Positions 11,934 to 23,558 of a stretch of DNA of 64,000 nucleotides are shown piece by piece. The notes beneath the pieces were generated by a model, which saw only the letters and a list, made by a program, of their open reading frames with translations, did no database searches and was not told the origin of the DNA. Positions within the stretch are counted from its first letter, which is position 1. Each line of letters opens with the position of its first letter. Origin of the DNA: Stereum hirsutum FP-91666 SS1 (lineage: Eukaryota; Basidiomycota; Agaricomycetes; Russulales; Stereaceae); the NCBI RefSeq assembly GCF_000264905.1, contig NW_006763146.1, positions 770,884-834,883 of the forward strand. The letters run 5' to 3'. Both the position numbers and the translations under genes were made by a program.

Positions 11934-12198
11934 CTGTAGTTTTTCGACCATATGTTCGTCACGCATCACGCAGGGTGCGCCGGCGAACATATTTGACCCA
12001 ATGGTCACGCAGATACGCGGGCCCACGAACAGTAAATCGTGACCAATTTGCACCGAAATTGTCCGAAAATCAATTTTTGGGTCGTACTGCGAACAATTTC
12101 ATTGGTTCGTCACGCGTGGCCCAGCCAAACGAACCGTGGCCTGGCGAGTGTCACGTCTGACATAATCTTCCCACGAACTTATGGTCGAAAAACCACAG
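11934..12198. mobile_element. MITE copy B (265 bp), inverted relative to copy A and sharing its TA
   Basis: This second copy of the same MITE family starts immediately after the TA that ends copy A and finishes before another TA (12199-12200). Its terminal repeats match each other at about 24 of 26 positions and begin CTGTRGTTTTTCGACCATA. The body aligns with the reverse complement of copy A along nearly its whole length, though with many substitutions, so 11,664-12,200 forms one long imperfect palindrome of about 535 bp. It would extrude as a foldback in single strands. Confidence 0.8.
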
Positions 12199-12204
12199 TA
12201 AGAA

Positions 12205-13241
12205 CAGGCCAAGATGGCACCTGGCCGCGGCCGATCTTCACTTGCATTAGTCCTGAAGTCAAGGTGTCTTTCGGTAGGTTGTCGCGCACCCTCCACCCGC
12301 CTCGGATTGAACTTCGTTGGGATGGTAAGTTATGGGAGAGTGAGAAAGGAAAGACCCGATTGGGATAGATCTGGGCCTGAAGATGCGGCCACGTGGATGA
12401 CCCGGCATATTCCGGTATTGTGTTCTCTGATTTGGACCGTGTCCTGACGTCGACTTGCACTTGACTTGCACCCAAGCACTGGGTTTTCTATTTCCACGGC
12501 CTAAGCTCATCGTGTGTGCTTTTCTGCCAAAGACTCTAAGCATGTCTTCACTCTGGTTGGATGACTTCTGTCGATTATTTTACCCAGAAACGCTATCCGA
12601 AAGACTCGTCCAAGTTCCTGACGCAAGCGACTGCCTGTCCATGCCAAATATACCTCGTCCGGCGTCCCGAGTTGTCAACTTTCCTCTTCTTCAAGGACTA
12701 TATTATCAGATGTTCTGCATAACCCGCCATGCAACATTGAAATCGGACCAAGAGCCTCACGGTAAGCTGTGTTCAAGCTGTCCATAATTATAAGTATTCT
12801 GTCCCTCTCCGCTCTGTCGGCTCAGAGTACAAACTCTACTTCTCCCCCGTACTTCTTGTCTCATTGACGTGGCATTAAATATTCGGATTTATATACTCGC
12901 ATCGTTCGTCTTAATAACGTCCTGAGGCAAGGAGACGAGAACAACATCGAAGGTGAAGATGGGGCCACACAGGCTCCCAGGGGCTTAATGGCGTGTGGTC
13001 CCTCTGCGAAATCTGGCTTTCTGCGATGCGGCAAACATCCTGGAACCTCCTCACACAGTCATCACTTGCAAGACGTCGCACCACTTTCTCGCCCGTGAAC
13101 ATCTGGATGATGCAATGCATATATCTACCCTCTTACATACGGAACAAATACTTCTCTTAATCGTATGGACTAATAGTGGTCACGCGTTAGCCTTCCCGGA
13201 TATCTGCCTCTCTCCTTTTACCAACGGCTGCGAGCTCCTAG
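12205..13241. other. intergenic, no gene seen
   Basis: Only short frames without domains are present between the MITE pair and the first dienelactone hydrolase. A plus-strand frame at 12,455-12,787 (110 codons) has no recognisable family feature or convincing splice partners. Confidence 0.4.
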
Positions 13242-14645
13242 TTAGAGCTTGGCGATCAAGAACTCAACACATTTCTTGAAGCATCCCTCCTTTGACGCCT
13301 TGATCTTAGGGTCGGACTGGAACATGAAGCACAGCAGTCAGTCGTCGGTCCACATTGGATCCAGAAATCATGAACGGAGAAGGCGAGTAAATGTTGCAGG
13401 GGCGTCAACTCGATACGGGAGGAGAAAAACAAGAGGAAAGGCCAAACAAGGGAGAAAGACGTACGATATCGCCCCTGACCGCAAACCCGTGCGTACATCC
13501 TTCCCAGTGCACCCTCTCATACCCAGGTGCGAACTTCCCACCGCCCAAAATCCTATCCGCCGCCTCGATCTTCTCCGGAGGGAATTGAGGGTCCGTCGTG
13601 CAAGAGTTGATGAGGAGAGGAGCTTTCGAGACTTCCAAGTATTTCTGGAGATCTTCGACCTGAATCATTGTTGGGTGGGCGGTCACGGAGACAGAGATCT
13701 TGTTTTCGAACGCGAGGTTGAAGACGTAGCGAGCTATAGATGTATCGAAAATCAGTATGAAATGTGTCAACATGTATGTACGAAGTGCTGAGGAGGAAGG
13801 TGGCCGAAAAAGCAAGATGAACACATACCTCCAAAGCAATAACCAACACCTGCGAAGATCTTGAAACCTTGCTCATTAGCGGCAGCAATGACGTTGTCGA
13901 TTATAGGTGTGATGATCTGGGGTCCGTGGCGTCCAAACCACTCCATAAGGTCGAAGTTTGACTGTGAGAGGCTTAATATTAATATCTGAGAGGACTATGC
14001 GGAAATAAATAGCGATATGTACCCCTGGATTGAGAGCATCGGCTGCGACGGAGTCACCATCGAACAAGTCAGGCATGAAGACCTTGAAGCCATTCTTCGC
14101 GTACGCATCGGCGAGCAACTGTTCCGAGCGAGTTGCAGTCTATCAGTACTCGACAATAACTGAGAGATGCGAATAATACGCACACGGTTGTTGTTCAGCT
14201 CAAGGCCAAATACATCAGTGAGGATGAGCACGGCTTTGTCCTTAGGGAAGTCTTGCGATGGGGTGGCGATATATGTCCTGACCCCTCCAATGGTCTCGAT
14301 AGTACCTGCAGGCAACGAGCCAATAATTAAGTACCGTATGCCTCACATGCGAAGTAGGAGAGGAACGCACCAGTGGTCTCGCCCTCATGAACAACACCTA
14401 TACAGCATAGTCATTCAAGTTGAACTCCTAATCAGTTTCGAACTCCTTCGACATTGAGAACAAAGTCAAAAAGTCAAAGTTCTAGGCGTCATCGAGGCCT
14501 CTAGACTCTCAAAACAATGCGGTGTCGGCCCCGTGCATTTCCTGAGATGATGGAATGCTGGCTTCGCTTCTCCACGAAATGAAACGAACTAAGAAGCTTC
14601 AAAGCGTCGAGACTCACCCTCGATGCAGTGCTTGCAGAAGCTCAT
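13242..14645 (-). CDS. dienelactone hydrolase family protein, 249 aa, 7 exons
   Basis: Exons 14645-14618, 14397-14371, 14305-14184, 14118-14023, 13961-13829, 13733-13465 and 13316-13242 join in phase to 249 aa, the usual length for the family. The start MSFCKHCIEG... with the following VHEGETTG matches fungal members. The alpha/beta-hydrolase triad is visible: the Cys nucleophile in GYCFGG (about C133), the Asp in SCTTDP (about D184) and the His in CTHGF (about H218). The family hydrolyses ester and lactone substrates, classically dienelactone in aromatic degradation; the fungal substrate is unknown. There is no signal peptide, so it is probably cytosolic. A paralogue with the same intron positions and equal exon sizes at several places lies at 42,258-43,663. 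Confidence 0.9.
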
Positions 14646-15241
14646 CTCGATACGTCCTTTGTGCTGGTGTTAGTGGTGATTTACAGCGTCGTCTGGTGGG
14701 AAGCGTCGATGGGGTGGATGAGAAAGCCGAGTATGCTTTATAGCAGCTCCATGAACACTTCGGCCGGGATCCATAATGCTATCGGATCTCCGATCCGGGT
14801 GAATCTGTCCCATGTTGAGCCCGAATTCGGACAATTATTCTTGCGTCGCTCAGAGTCGACCAATCGTCGTCATCGTAATGATTCGTAAAGCAGTCTGGTC
14901 TGGAAAATGTGGTACCGATGGCGCCGGCGGTAGGAAACCCGACGGTGCGCCGACGGTCGTGGGGTGGTGTTGAGAACAATTCGTGACGTTTCTATTTTTT
15001 TTTTGAATCATTTACTGTGGCCACCACGAGAGAACGCACGCCTCAAATACGGAGAAGCATTCTTCAGTGTAATTACGCAAGAGAGAGCCCGAGCCTGTGT
15101 GCGGAAGGATTTGGGAAGGATGATGGTCAGGACCCGGAGTCAGAGTCTTGGCCGCGTTAGGGTCATAGATACCAGAAGACAGAACGCGAGCAAAACAAAG
15201 TAGTTAAGGGTCGGGAGACATGAAGAACACAAGTGTGAGTG
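14646..15241. other. intergenic promoter region of the dienelactone hydrolase; no other gene seen
   Basis: This holds the 5' flank of the hydrolase and the 3' flank of the F-box-like gene, both on the minus strand. Short plus-strand frames show no domain. A T-run lies near 14,995-15,004. Confidence 0.4.
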
Positions 15242-16531
15242 CTACGACCTATACTGGAGGTCCATGATTGCCCAGTTTAGAGGCCATACTCCGTCTGACG
15301 AAGTATTCCGTCTCCAAATTCCATCGTTCCCCTTGAACATATCACAACCTAGAAAATCAAACCTCTCTACGGATGGCATAACCGCAGAGACAACACGCGC
15401 CACGCGGAGGGCGACTTCCGTCGTAGGTGGCCATCTCTCCACCTCATCCTCACCAGAGTCATCATCGCAAGGAATGAGCCCGGGGCGAACAACTTGAAAC
15501 GTGCGCAGCGTCTTCGGAATAAAAGGTCGAATATCCGAGGGTGGCTCTATCAGGGTGGAAGTATCGAGGAACCAGCAGTCGACGCGCAAGTGCTGAAGGG
15601 AGGGCGTCCTCGGTAAGATGTTCCTCACGATCCAGAGGAACGAGTCCCAGCGGCCCGGTCCTGGGGTGCTCATGCGCCATGTAGTGGGGAAGTGGCGACT
15701 ATAGAAGAGGCTGACTAGGCCTTTTCCACAAACAGAGAGAGCGCCTAGTTCGGTTCGAAGTGCGGCGCCGTAAGCTGCTTCGTCCAAGGTCTCCTTGAAA
15801 GAAGCCGAATGGGAGAGGGAGAGGTGAGCAAGGTTGGTCATCCCGCGAAGGAGAGTGGCTGTCTTTTCGGCATCCGTTATGGCAGCATCGTAGTGGGTAA
15901 TTCGAGACAGGACATGAGCGGGGACAGGAACTTCGGGTTCCATTAGAAAGCCGTTGCCTGTTCCGTGATGCCAGACTTTGAGGTTGGGGTGGGTTTCGAG
16001 GAACGAGATGAATTTTGGGGAAAGTCCGAGAGATTTTGAAGAGAAGGAACGAATAGATGGGGTAACGCGAGAAAGCACGGACACATCATCGTCGTCCCAT
16101 CCCCCCATTGCTGATGTGATCGACAGAGTGAGGAGGTTCGGCATGGTGAGGAACATCTCCTTCAACTCGTCCCATTCGAGCTCCATAGACACTTCGTTGA
16201 TCTCCAAAGACTTGAGAAGAGGGCCAAAGTGGAATGGTTTGCGCATGAGCGTTTTGCGAAATAGCGAAAACGAAGTGGGGCCGTCCAGGGTCTCCAAGTC
16301 GCTTTCCGATATGTTTTCCGTTGTATTGATGAAACCTCGAGCACGTCGAGAATCTATAAGCGCCATCATTCGATCCTCGGAGGCCTGGTCATCTATGATT
16401 ACTTCGCGGTAGAGGATGGGCTCGACGATGCGGTGAATATGCGAGGATGTACACATCAATGAGACAAGGGTGGTTTTCGGAGCATGCTTGTAAACGAGCA
16501 TCTGGAGCTCGAGTGGGAGGTCGAGTAGCAT
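15242..16531 (-). CDS. F-box-like protein, 429 aa
   Basis: The frame opens MLLDLPLELQMLVYKHAPKT, a typical N-terminal F-box-like helix pair (LPLELQ...L...). It continues with SLMCTSSHIHRIVEPILYREV, the pattern seen at the start of many basidiomycete F-box proteins. The rest has leucine-rich, weakly repeated segments (LSITSA..., LSLSHS..., LQHLRVDCWF) consistent with a degenerate LRR surface. The likely role is substrate recognition in an SCF ubiquitin ligase via Skp1, inferred from family only. The ATG at 16531 is preferred over an upstream one because a CTCCAG acceptor lies just before it (16,541), so the upstream in-frame sequence is probably intron. The subfamily differs from the three larger F-box genes nearby. 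Confidence 0.65.
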   Translation of the reverse strand: MLLDLPLELQMLVYKHAPKTTLVSLMCTSSHIHRIVEPILYREVIIDDQASEDRMMALIDSRRARGFINTTENISESDLETLDGPTSFSLFRKTLMRKPFHFGPLLKSLEINEVSMELEWDELKEMFLTMPNLLTLSITSAMGGWDDDDVSVLSRVTPSIRSFSSKSLGLSPKFISFLETHPNLKVWHHGTGNGFLMEPEVPVPAHVLSRITHYDAAITDAEKTATLLRGMTNLAHLSLSHSASFKETLDEAAYGAALRTELGALSVCGKGLVSLFYSRHFPTTWRMSTPGPGRWDSFLWIVRNILPRTPSLQHLRVDCWFLDTSTLIEPPSDIRPFIPKTLRTFQVVRPGLIPCDDDSGEDEVERWPPTTEVALRVARVVSAVMPSVERFDFLGCDMFKGNDGIWRRNTSSDGVWPLNWAIMDLQYRS

Positions 16532-17171
16532 TTTGTCTACCTGGAGAAAATCGGTTATATTTCGAACGTACATTCGAAATATGCCTTCCTTACCTCGAGC
16601 GTTGTTCTGCGCAGATATATATGTTTCAGAATCAGTTTCGTATTCCTGATCTCAATAAACCTGTGGAGGCACCTTAGGCTCTGATATCATTAACGCCAAG
16701 AATCAGCAAGAGAGTCCTGTGATTCATTGATCCCCATCGAGAGTAGATATGTTGATATACGATAGAGAGCGCACGTACCTACTGAGGTTCATAGACCCAA
16801 GGGAAAGGTACACGAAGTTGACACTGACGTCGCAGTCCAACGTACACCGGCAAAAATTCAAACGCCAAACAAAATTCGACAGTCTTGGCCAACCACGGTT
16901 TCTGGTTAGGGCTTAGAGTGAAGCGGCTGCTGTGGCACCCGGATGCGTCGCCACACAGTACGAGTCTCTCCCCTCTTCCATCACCATCGTGGAGGAAATG
17001 ATTGCATCGCCTAATATCTGGTCCTTGCCTGATTTTGTTTCGCTCTATCTAGTATATGCACAGCTATTCTGATCAAGCTGTCGACTGGGGAGACGTTATA
17101 AAGCGTGGACTACCTCATTTGTGTACCACCGTCCTTGTCTTCGTACATCTATCTCTGTCACAGAAGCCGCT
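16532..17171. other. intergenic between divergent genes; no gene seen
   Basis: The upstream regions of the minus-strand F-box-like gene and the plus-strand 364-aa gene meet here. No ORF, repeat or RNA gene is apparent. Confidence 0.45.
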
Positions 17172-18686
17172 ATGAGACGTCTTCTGGCTGAGAACTCTCA
17201 GCGTCGCAGAACAGTTCGTCAAACATCTAGTAACGATGACGGAGCATCGATAGCTTCAAACTCGACTGTTCTTCCAAGGTCTCTGATTCCTCTATGTAAA
17301 CTATGCGGATTGGAGGCCAGTATTATCACGGAAAGCTGACTCACGTTCTTGGCCGCACACCTAGTTATACCTCTTTTCAAAACCATTCAGACGACACGGG
17401 TGCAGCCTTTGATCTGTCTGCTAACGACTCTCAGGTGCCTGGTGGCGGTGACGAGGTGTCAATTGCGTCGCATGCGACCTATCCTCCGAGGTTTGAATGC
17501 CAGTTTTGCTCATAGGCCAGCCTAACTCTCGTGATCATAACATAAACACTTACCACCGCTCACGCTCATTCATCTAGTTACGCCACTGTTGAAGACGCCT
17601 CCGAAATTGTCGCTGCCGCTGATGACGGCCTGGTCCTCGGTAGAGAGAGGACGCCGAGAACAACGCCTGCTTCTCTCGAACCTCCTTCAGAACATCCTGA
17701 AACACCGTTTTCCGGATTTGATCGTCCTCGGGATGTGAGCACTGGTCTAGATCAACGCACCGGGCATCTTCCCCCTCCCTCAGAAGTAGTGCTATCATGG
17801 GACGGTACTCAAACCCCTGCGCCATCGCAAGAACCTCAATCCCACACTATTGGACCAACCACGTATACGTTTTCCACACTTTCCTTCAACTCCATGCTTC
17901 TGTTACCGCCATCGGATGCGACAGACACTCGACCGCTGTACCATGTTTCTGTGGCCCACAATTGTTTCATGCCTTTGTCTTACATCACAACCGTTAGGAA
18001 AGGGGGGACCGAAAACGGAGAGTTTGTGGGTGATTTCGAGTAGGTTTTACATTTGTTGAGCACTCAAGCAACATAGGTGGTCCCCTCGTGACACTCACTA
18101 AAGGCACATTTGACAGAATGGGGTTGTCGCAAGCTAAATCTCGAATCTGCATTGGCGACCATCAGACATTTTTGAACGTTTTCGTTAGTGGGACACCGCA
18201 GTCATCCGTTCGCTCATCCCACCATCTTTATTCCCTTATAAATTGTCACGGTGCGCTATCTCGCTTCTCTTATAAATCAGACTTGGGTATGCAACTTCCC
18301 CGACTCCCGCTTCCGTTGGGTAAGATCAACCAGGGCTCCAAATGCTCAAGTACGTATTACTTTTTTTAGTCCCGTCATGCAGAAGACATAAAACTTGCTC
18401 ATATTGGTGTTACCTCTCCCAGATTATGAGCTGTTACAAGATCAGACTCACAGACTCAGGCTCACCGCTTAAATGGCAGCTCCTTGCGACTTTCACTCCA
18501 TCCGATCTGTTACCTTCTTCATTCAAACGTAGTGCGAGTGGAGCAAGCGGGGCGCAAGAGCTGGTCGTTTTCCCAGAAGCCAGAGAGAAGGTTGGAGAAC
18601 GGTCAGACAGGGATCTGTTAGATCTGATCGTGTTCAGCTTGTTGGTCGTAGAAAGGATGAGGTTATCCGTCACTCTAGAAAACTGA
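17172..18686 (+). CDS. Agaricomycete-type protein of unknown function (DUF6593-like), 364 aa, 6 exons
   Basis: Exons 17172-17278, 17365-17490, 17578-18029, 18077-18183, 18281-18319 and 18423-18686 join with consistent phases into 365 codons. The N-terminal 150 residues are Ser/Asp-rich and disordered. The folded part starts around TYTFSTLSFNSMLLLPPS, followed by DTRPLYHVSVAHNCFMP. It ends with the segment DLLDLIVFSLLVVERMRL. That combination (a disordered head, an RPLY-HV core and a C-terminal I/L-V-V-E-R strand) resembles the DUF6593-type proteins abundant in mushrooms. I recognise it only by pattern. No catalytic motif, signal peptide or membrane segment is seen. Exons 1 and 2 each end in a similar Ser-Ile-Ala-Ser...Pro-Arg segment, suggesting exon duplication. 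Confidence 0.65.
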
Positions 18687-19079
18687 ACAGGGGTATCATC
18701 AGACGCAGGGAAATATCCGAATCAGCAAGAGGCCATAATTGTTCATAACTTATGAAGTTGATCCACAGCTAGATGTACACGCAACGGGTAGCTATATATC
18801 CCGGAGTACCTTATGGCAGCCTATCCTACGCTAGAATTATATACTTATACCGATCTCTGATTGTGTAGTTATAACAGGAAAAACCACGAGTGATGAGAAG
18901 GACAGCGTAGGTAGACGACGCCAGAAAACGATGTCGCGTTTCCGCTCGCTCCGTATCTTTTGACTTTATAATGCCAATGCTCCAGCTCAATGACTCCTCC
19001 ATATGTTCTCCAGTTCCAGTACTCGTAACATACAGCAAGGCCTTCGGATCGCTACATTTGAACTGACTTGTGGACAGAG
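18687..19079. other. intergenic; possible extra 3' exon of the adjacent F-box gene
   Basis: Nothing certain is present. On the minus strand the F-box gene could splice at a GTATGT donor near 19,119 to an acceptor near 19,060 and extend its C-terminus, but no paralogue comparison supports this. Confidence 0.3.
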
Positions 19080-21236
19080 TCAGACTCGGCCAGCCACAAA
19101 CAAAAACACGAGACATACCTCGTCCGACTCGTCATCGTCCGCCTCGTCATCGTCCGACTCGCCATCGGTGTTCGTTGATAGGACATCCGTCCCTTCCGTC
19201 TTCCCGTCCCACTCAACCGAGTCCGCGATCCCCATACCCCACAATGACTGCACCTGCTCTACCGTAATCTCGCAATCGATGAGGTGGAGTTCGCGGAGCG
19301 CGAGACCATTGTCTTCACGTCTTGGTCGAGCAGCGATGGCTCGCAGGCACTCGAGGAATTCTTGGGGAAGGGGAGCGGTGGGATCGAATTTCCATTCTCT
19401 GAGATAGAGAGAGGACAAGAGCGGAAGAAGAATTGGAATGTCAGTTGTTGCCTTTGGATTATCGTCCGGAACAGGAGGACTGCTCTTTGTCGACCATGTC
19501 AGGATAGGACTGTTGGCGGGCTCGAAGTACGATGCGAAATGCACCGGCGAGGCAATCAAGTGGAGGATGGGCAAACAATACGAAGCGGATCGACAGAGAA
19601 CCAACTTCTCCACTGATGACAGAAGACGTAGCACAGCAGGCCAAAAACCGAACCGTTCCATTTCTATAGTCCCCTTCTGATCGATGACGAGGTCCTGTAG
19701 CGTCTCCAAGCGCAAATGCTGCAAGACCTTGGTCACCACTTCATAAGCCAAGTCCACAGAGTCCTGTGGCTGTATTTCGTGCGCACTCTGATAACCAAGG
19801 TCAATCCGTTTGCCGGTTTTCATGTTGACTGTATCAGCATGACTGCTGCCAGCGGAAAGAAAGGCATCGGCTGGTAGACGGGTGTCCCAACAAGCCGTTA
19901 CGTGCTCCAGGTCGCCAGAGCTGACACTCATGTAGAATGTGCGGATGGGGATTTCTGGAGAGTCCGGAATGACGCTGAAGAGAGGGGATACGGTATCGGA
20001 AGCTGCGTACTCGTCCTCGTAGTGGTCATAGACCATCCAGTACTCCAGACGGCATTCGGGGTGAAGACGTATATATTGGGCGAAATTGGCGCATCCTGCC
20101 GCGTCACCACGCAGGCTGAAACGGGAGATGTTGGGAAATAGAAAGAGATCGGTGGAACGATGGTGAGACGTGGTAGAAGTACGCAGCTGAAGAGGCTCTA
20201 TAGGGTGACAACACTCGATGTTCAATATTTGCAGGCGGGGCATCTGATTGAGCGCATGGAGGAGATCAAGGGTAGATGGAAGGAGGGACCATGGCCTTGC
20301 ATCATCGGTTACCAGCTCGAGATACTTCAGGTTGTGCACAATGGGAGATCGAAGTATGTCGCCGAGGTAATAATTTCCTTCGATACGCAGATGTCGTAAT
20401 CGCGGGGCAATCCCGGCAAACAGGTCAGAAGGAATGGGGGTTTCTTCAGGATCATCTTGATAGTCATATTTATCGTCTCGGGAGTCGCATTCTATGTGTG
20501 CGACTTCCAGCCAGGGTGCAGGCTGCGACAGTACCTCTGCTAGAGTGTCGACGCTGGACATGTTGATGCATAACCGTCTGTAGGGCAAGCCACTAGCGAG
20601 CACACCACGCAGCCACGCAGTGTATTCATCGCCACGAGGGTGATATATCTCCAGAGGAGCTTGTCGTGTGGATGCCCGCGCCTGCATCTCCGTTCTCCAT
20701 CGAGGGTTCTCGGTCCATAGATTAGCCCACAAACCCCCGCTATGTAGGGCGATAATTCTCCAGCGGCGACAGACCTGCGACGCAGAGATGAGAGATTCGA
20801 TATCCCGGATCTCTTGCTCTCTCCACTCGTCAAAATGGCTCTCGCAAGACTCTTTGGACAGCCCAATCCACGCTGCGGCTTCGTCGCTGGTGCGTGAATC
20901 CATGAGTGGCGCGACGTGAGCGAAGATGGCAGTGATGATTTCGGGCGGAAGGCGGGAGATGGGGGTAAGTCGATTCTTCAGAGACGCTAGTGATAGAGCA
21001 TAGCTCTTTATATTCAAGGCCTCCCTGGCGAGGAATTGTCGGGCCAGCATAACTTGTGAGTTATCCAAAGCCGGGCCGTTTTGTAGGCCCTCGCTGATGA
21101 AGGCTAGTCTTTGCCTTGCTACGGACCAGAGATCATCACTGCGCAAAAAGTAACAATTCAAAGCAAATACTATCAGCCACATATACTTATGTTTAATTGA
21201 ATCTCAATAATATGAGAACGCGTACTTCATCGACAT
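19080..21236 (-). CDS. F-box protein with LRR-like body, 689 aa
   Basis: A first exon of 11 nt (21236-21226, ATGTCGATGAA) splices over an 87-nt intron to 21138-19080, giving MSMNDDLWSVARQRLAFI. An N-terminal helical region is followed by an F-box core (LPPEIITAIFAHVAPLM ... SQVCRRWRIIALHSGGLWANLW). The body has irregular leucine-rich repeats (LRHLRIEGNYYLG, MPRLQILNIECCHP, LRELHLIDCEI) and an acidic Asp/Glu-rich tail. This is the standard Agaricomycete F-box architecture, inferred to be a substrate receptor of SCF ubiquitin ligases. It is paralogous to the genes at 27,329 and about 30,043, which share the intron position before (N)DDxW. A GTATGT donor 40 nt before the stop leaves an alternative C-terminus possible. 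Confidence 0.85.
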
Positions 21237-22205
21237 GACTAGTAAATCCTCGAGTGCTTGATCGTGAACAAAAGTCAAGTGGCGTCGGCGATGATCTAAC
21301 GCTGCAGGGTCAGTGGACTATGAGTATTTCGCGACTCAAAAATCTCGATACTCACTCTGATACTGAAGGTGACAGTAGACGGGGGAACAAGTGTCCTGGA
21401 TGTGTTGTCAGCACGTCTGGTTCAAAAGAAGATGAAGGGAAGAATGGGGCATTGCTTTGTCTCCCAAAGCGGAGCTCAAAGCTGAGCTCAAATTAAATCT
21501 TGTGTGGCATTGTGGCCCAGCTGCTGGCCATCAGCGAAACTGCAAGCACAGCGAAGGAGCCTCTTTTCTGCCAACGCAGAAATGAATCTCGATTAAATTC
21601 TGCTGTCACAGAACACATACACCCTTTGTCCGGACGAGTTCTGAGCGTGCAGAACAAGATTGTTCTCGTTTCTACCCGTACAGAAAACAGGATCTGGCGC
21701 TGTGAAGAGAGTTACGTGCACTCATGAGTGGCTGGAATCGCTCATGACTGACTAAGTACTCATTCGTGAAATTTAAGTTGCGAGATAGAGAGAAGCTGGA
21801 TAAAATGAGCAAGAAACCTCATCTATCCAGACTCCTAGTGCGCCACAGTATCACACATTTGCTGCGTATGTATGTTTCGTGGGCCATTGCACTTCGGGAA
21901 GCCACCTACCGTTCACGTTCCTCACTCAAAAATACCGGCAGCACTCTAATTACTGTGCACACACAATAGTAGAAGCAACATCAGTCCATTATAACGTCCA
22001 GTAGTAAGTAAGTCACAAGCAAAGCTAACGCTACAAAGTTCGTCTCGACTCAGAACTGCTCAGCAGTCAAAGTCCGAATATCTAAAGTCATAAGAAGAAA
22101 GATAGTCCATGTTAATACAGTTCCTCCTGCCCTCCACCTTCTTCCCGTCCATTCTTGCCTCTATGAACGACGCCGAACCACTCCCTATCCATCTATATGG
22201 CTCGC
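21237..22205. other. intergenic, no gene seen
   Basis: This is the upstream region of the F-box gene and the 3' flank of the Ser/Ala-rich protein. Short frames only. An AAAGC.GAGCTCAAA direct repeat is visible near 21,466-21,491. Confidence 0.4.
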
Positions 22206-23558
22206 TCACAAAGTCTGCGTCAACAAAGAGGACAAATCCAAACTACTCGCAGTGGCAGAGGAAGGCGCAGAAGTGATCGTAGCGCTAGCGCTCGCAGCTG
22301 CGGCGGTGGAGAGGGAGAATCTGTCGACCGAGCTTGAACTTGAGCTTGCAACGGCGGAGGCCGAGGCGGCGACAGCGGATGAGGTGGTGGGAATGCCGGA
22401 ATCGAATGCGATGCTTGATGACGCAGATACGGTTGGGAAGGCGGCGGCGGAGGAAGCGAGAACAGACGCAGATGCACTGGCACTGGCACTGGCAGACGGA
22501 GCGACTGAACTGAAAGCGGCTGACGAGGGGGCCGCCGTCGCACTAACACCAGTAACGCTCGCAGCGCCCGAAGCAGCAGCAGCACTCGCACGCGCAGCCG
22601 CGACACCAGAACTCACAGCACCCCCAAACACACTCTCGAAATCGAACGACGCGCTCGAGCTCGCAGTAGCAGAGGCAGCGCCCGAATTGAGGTTGATGAC
22701 GGTGGCGAACGATGAATTCGAAGATGCGGAGGATGTAGGCGCTGCGGCTGCGACACCGAATGCGGAGCTGGCGGCAGCTTGGGCTGAGGATGTGGAGACG
22801 GCGGAGAGAGGGATGGAGGAGAGGCCGGTGGAGAGTGCGATGGCGGAGCTGGCGCTAGCACCCGTAGCCACAACGGCACTCGCAGAGCTCGCTCCAGATG
22901 CGCTGAGCACAGAGTTCACGCCGGATGCCCCAATGACTGACGAGCTCGCTCCAGATGCTCCTGATACGACAGCACTTCCTGTAGCGGTGGCGTTTGTGGC
23001 ACCGGCGCTGACGGTGACGGTGGAGAAGATGTAGACTGTGGGTATACCGTCTGTCCCTGTGGATGTGGTGGTAGAAGCTGCTGCGACGGCGGATGAAGAA
23101 GCGGAGGGAACGGCAGTGATGGAACCAGAGGCTGCAGCGACAGTCGCACTCGCTGCCCCAATCGCACTACCACTGGCAGTAACAGCCGCAGAACCAACAA
23201 CTGACGACGATCCCAGCACTGTACCCATAGCAGACGCAGCAGCAGCCGTAGAGCTGACTATACCTCCGAACGAGAACGATTCCGCGGCGGAGGAAGAGGT
23301 GAGTTGACGGCGGTTGAGATGAATGGTGGTGGGGTCGTCTGGGGAAGCATTGAACGCGGCAGCGCCGGGGTTGATTATGGAGTCTGATGCGACTGAGTTG
23401 AGATATCCCATATGTTAGAGTATGAATAATGTGGAAATTGTATTGAACGCACCATCAGCGGTATCTCGTACAACAGGTTCGGCGCGCGGTGTAGGGGCAG
23501 CGAGGGCTTGAGACGCAAGAACGGCAAGGAGGAACGAGTGGGAAGTCGTGAAGTGCAT
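22206..23558 (-). CDS. secreted Ser/Ala/Val-rich low-complexity protein, 430 aa
   Basis: Exon 1 (23558-23453) encodes MHFTTSHSFLLAVLASQALA, a clear signal peptide with an Ala-X-Ala end, then TPRAEPVVRDTAD. It splices (GTGCGT donor, CTCTAAC branch, CTCAG acceptor) to exon 2 (23392-22206). After SIINPGAAAFNASPDDPTTIHLNRRQ the protein is almost entirely Ser, Ala, Val, Thr and Gly in no fixed register. A few islands are less biased, such as DGIPTVYIFSTVTVSAG and FDFESVFGG. There is no C-terminal hydrophobic GPI signal or further membrane segment, and few Cys. A cell-wall or extracellular, probably O-mannosylated role is plausible from composition, but no family is recognised. The reverse strand carries a 260-codon frame that is only a GC-bias shadow. 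Confidence 0.75.

Noticed and set aside
18826..19116. Separate minus-strand gene next to the F-box gene
   Set aside because: Best explained as 3' flank or an optional extra exon; no independent start or domain.
22252..23034. 260-codon plus-strand frame opposite the secreted Ser/Ala-rich gene
   Set aside because: It is the complement of GC-biased Ser/Ala codons; the minus strand has a signal peptide and a phase-correct intron.
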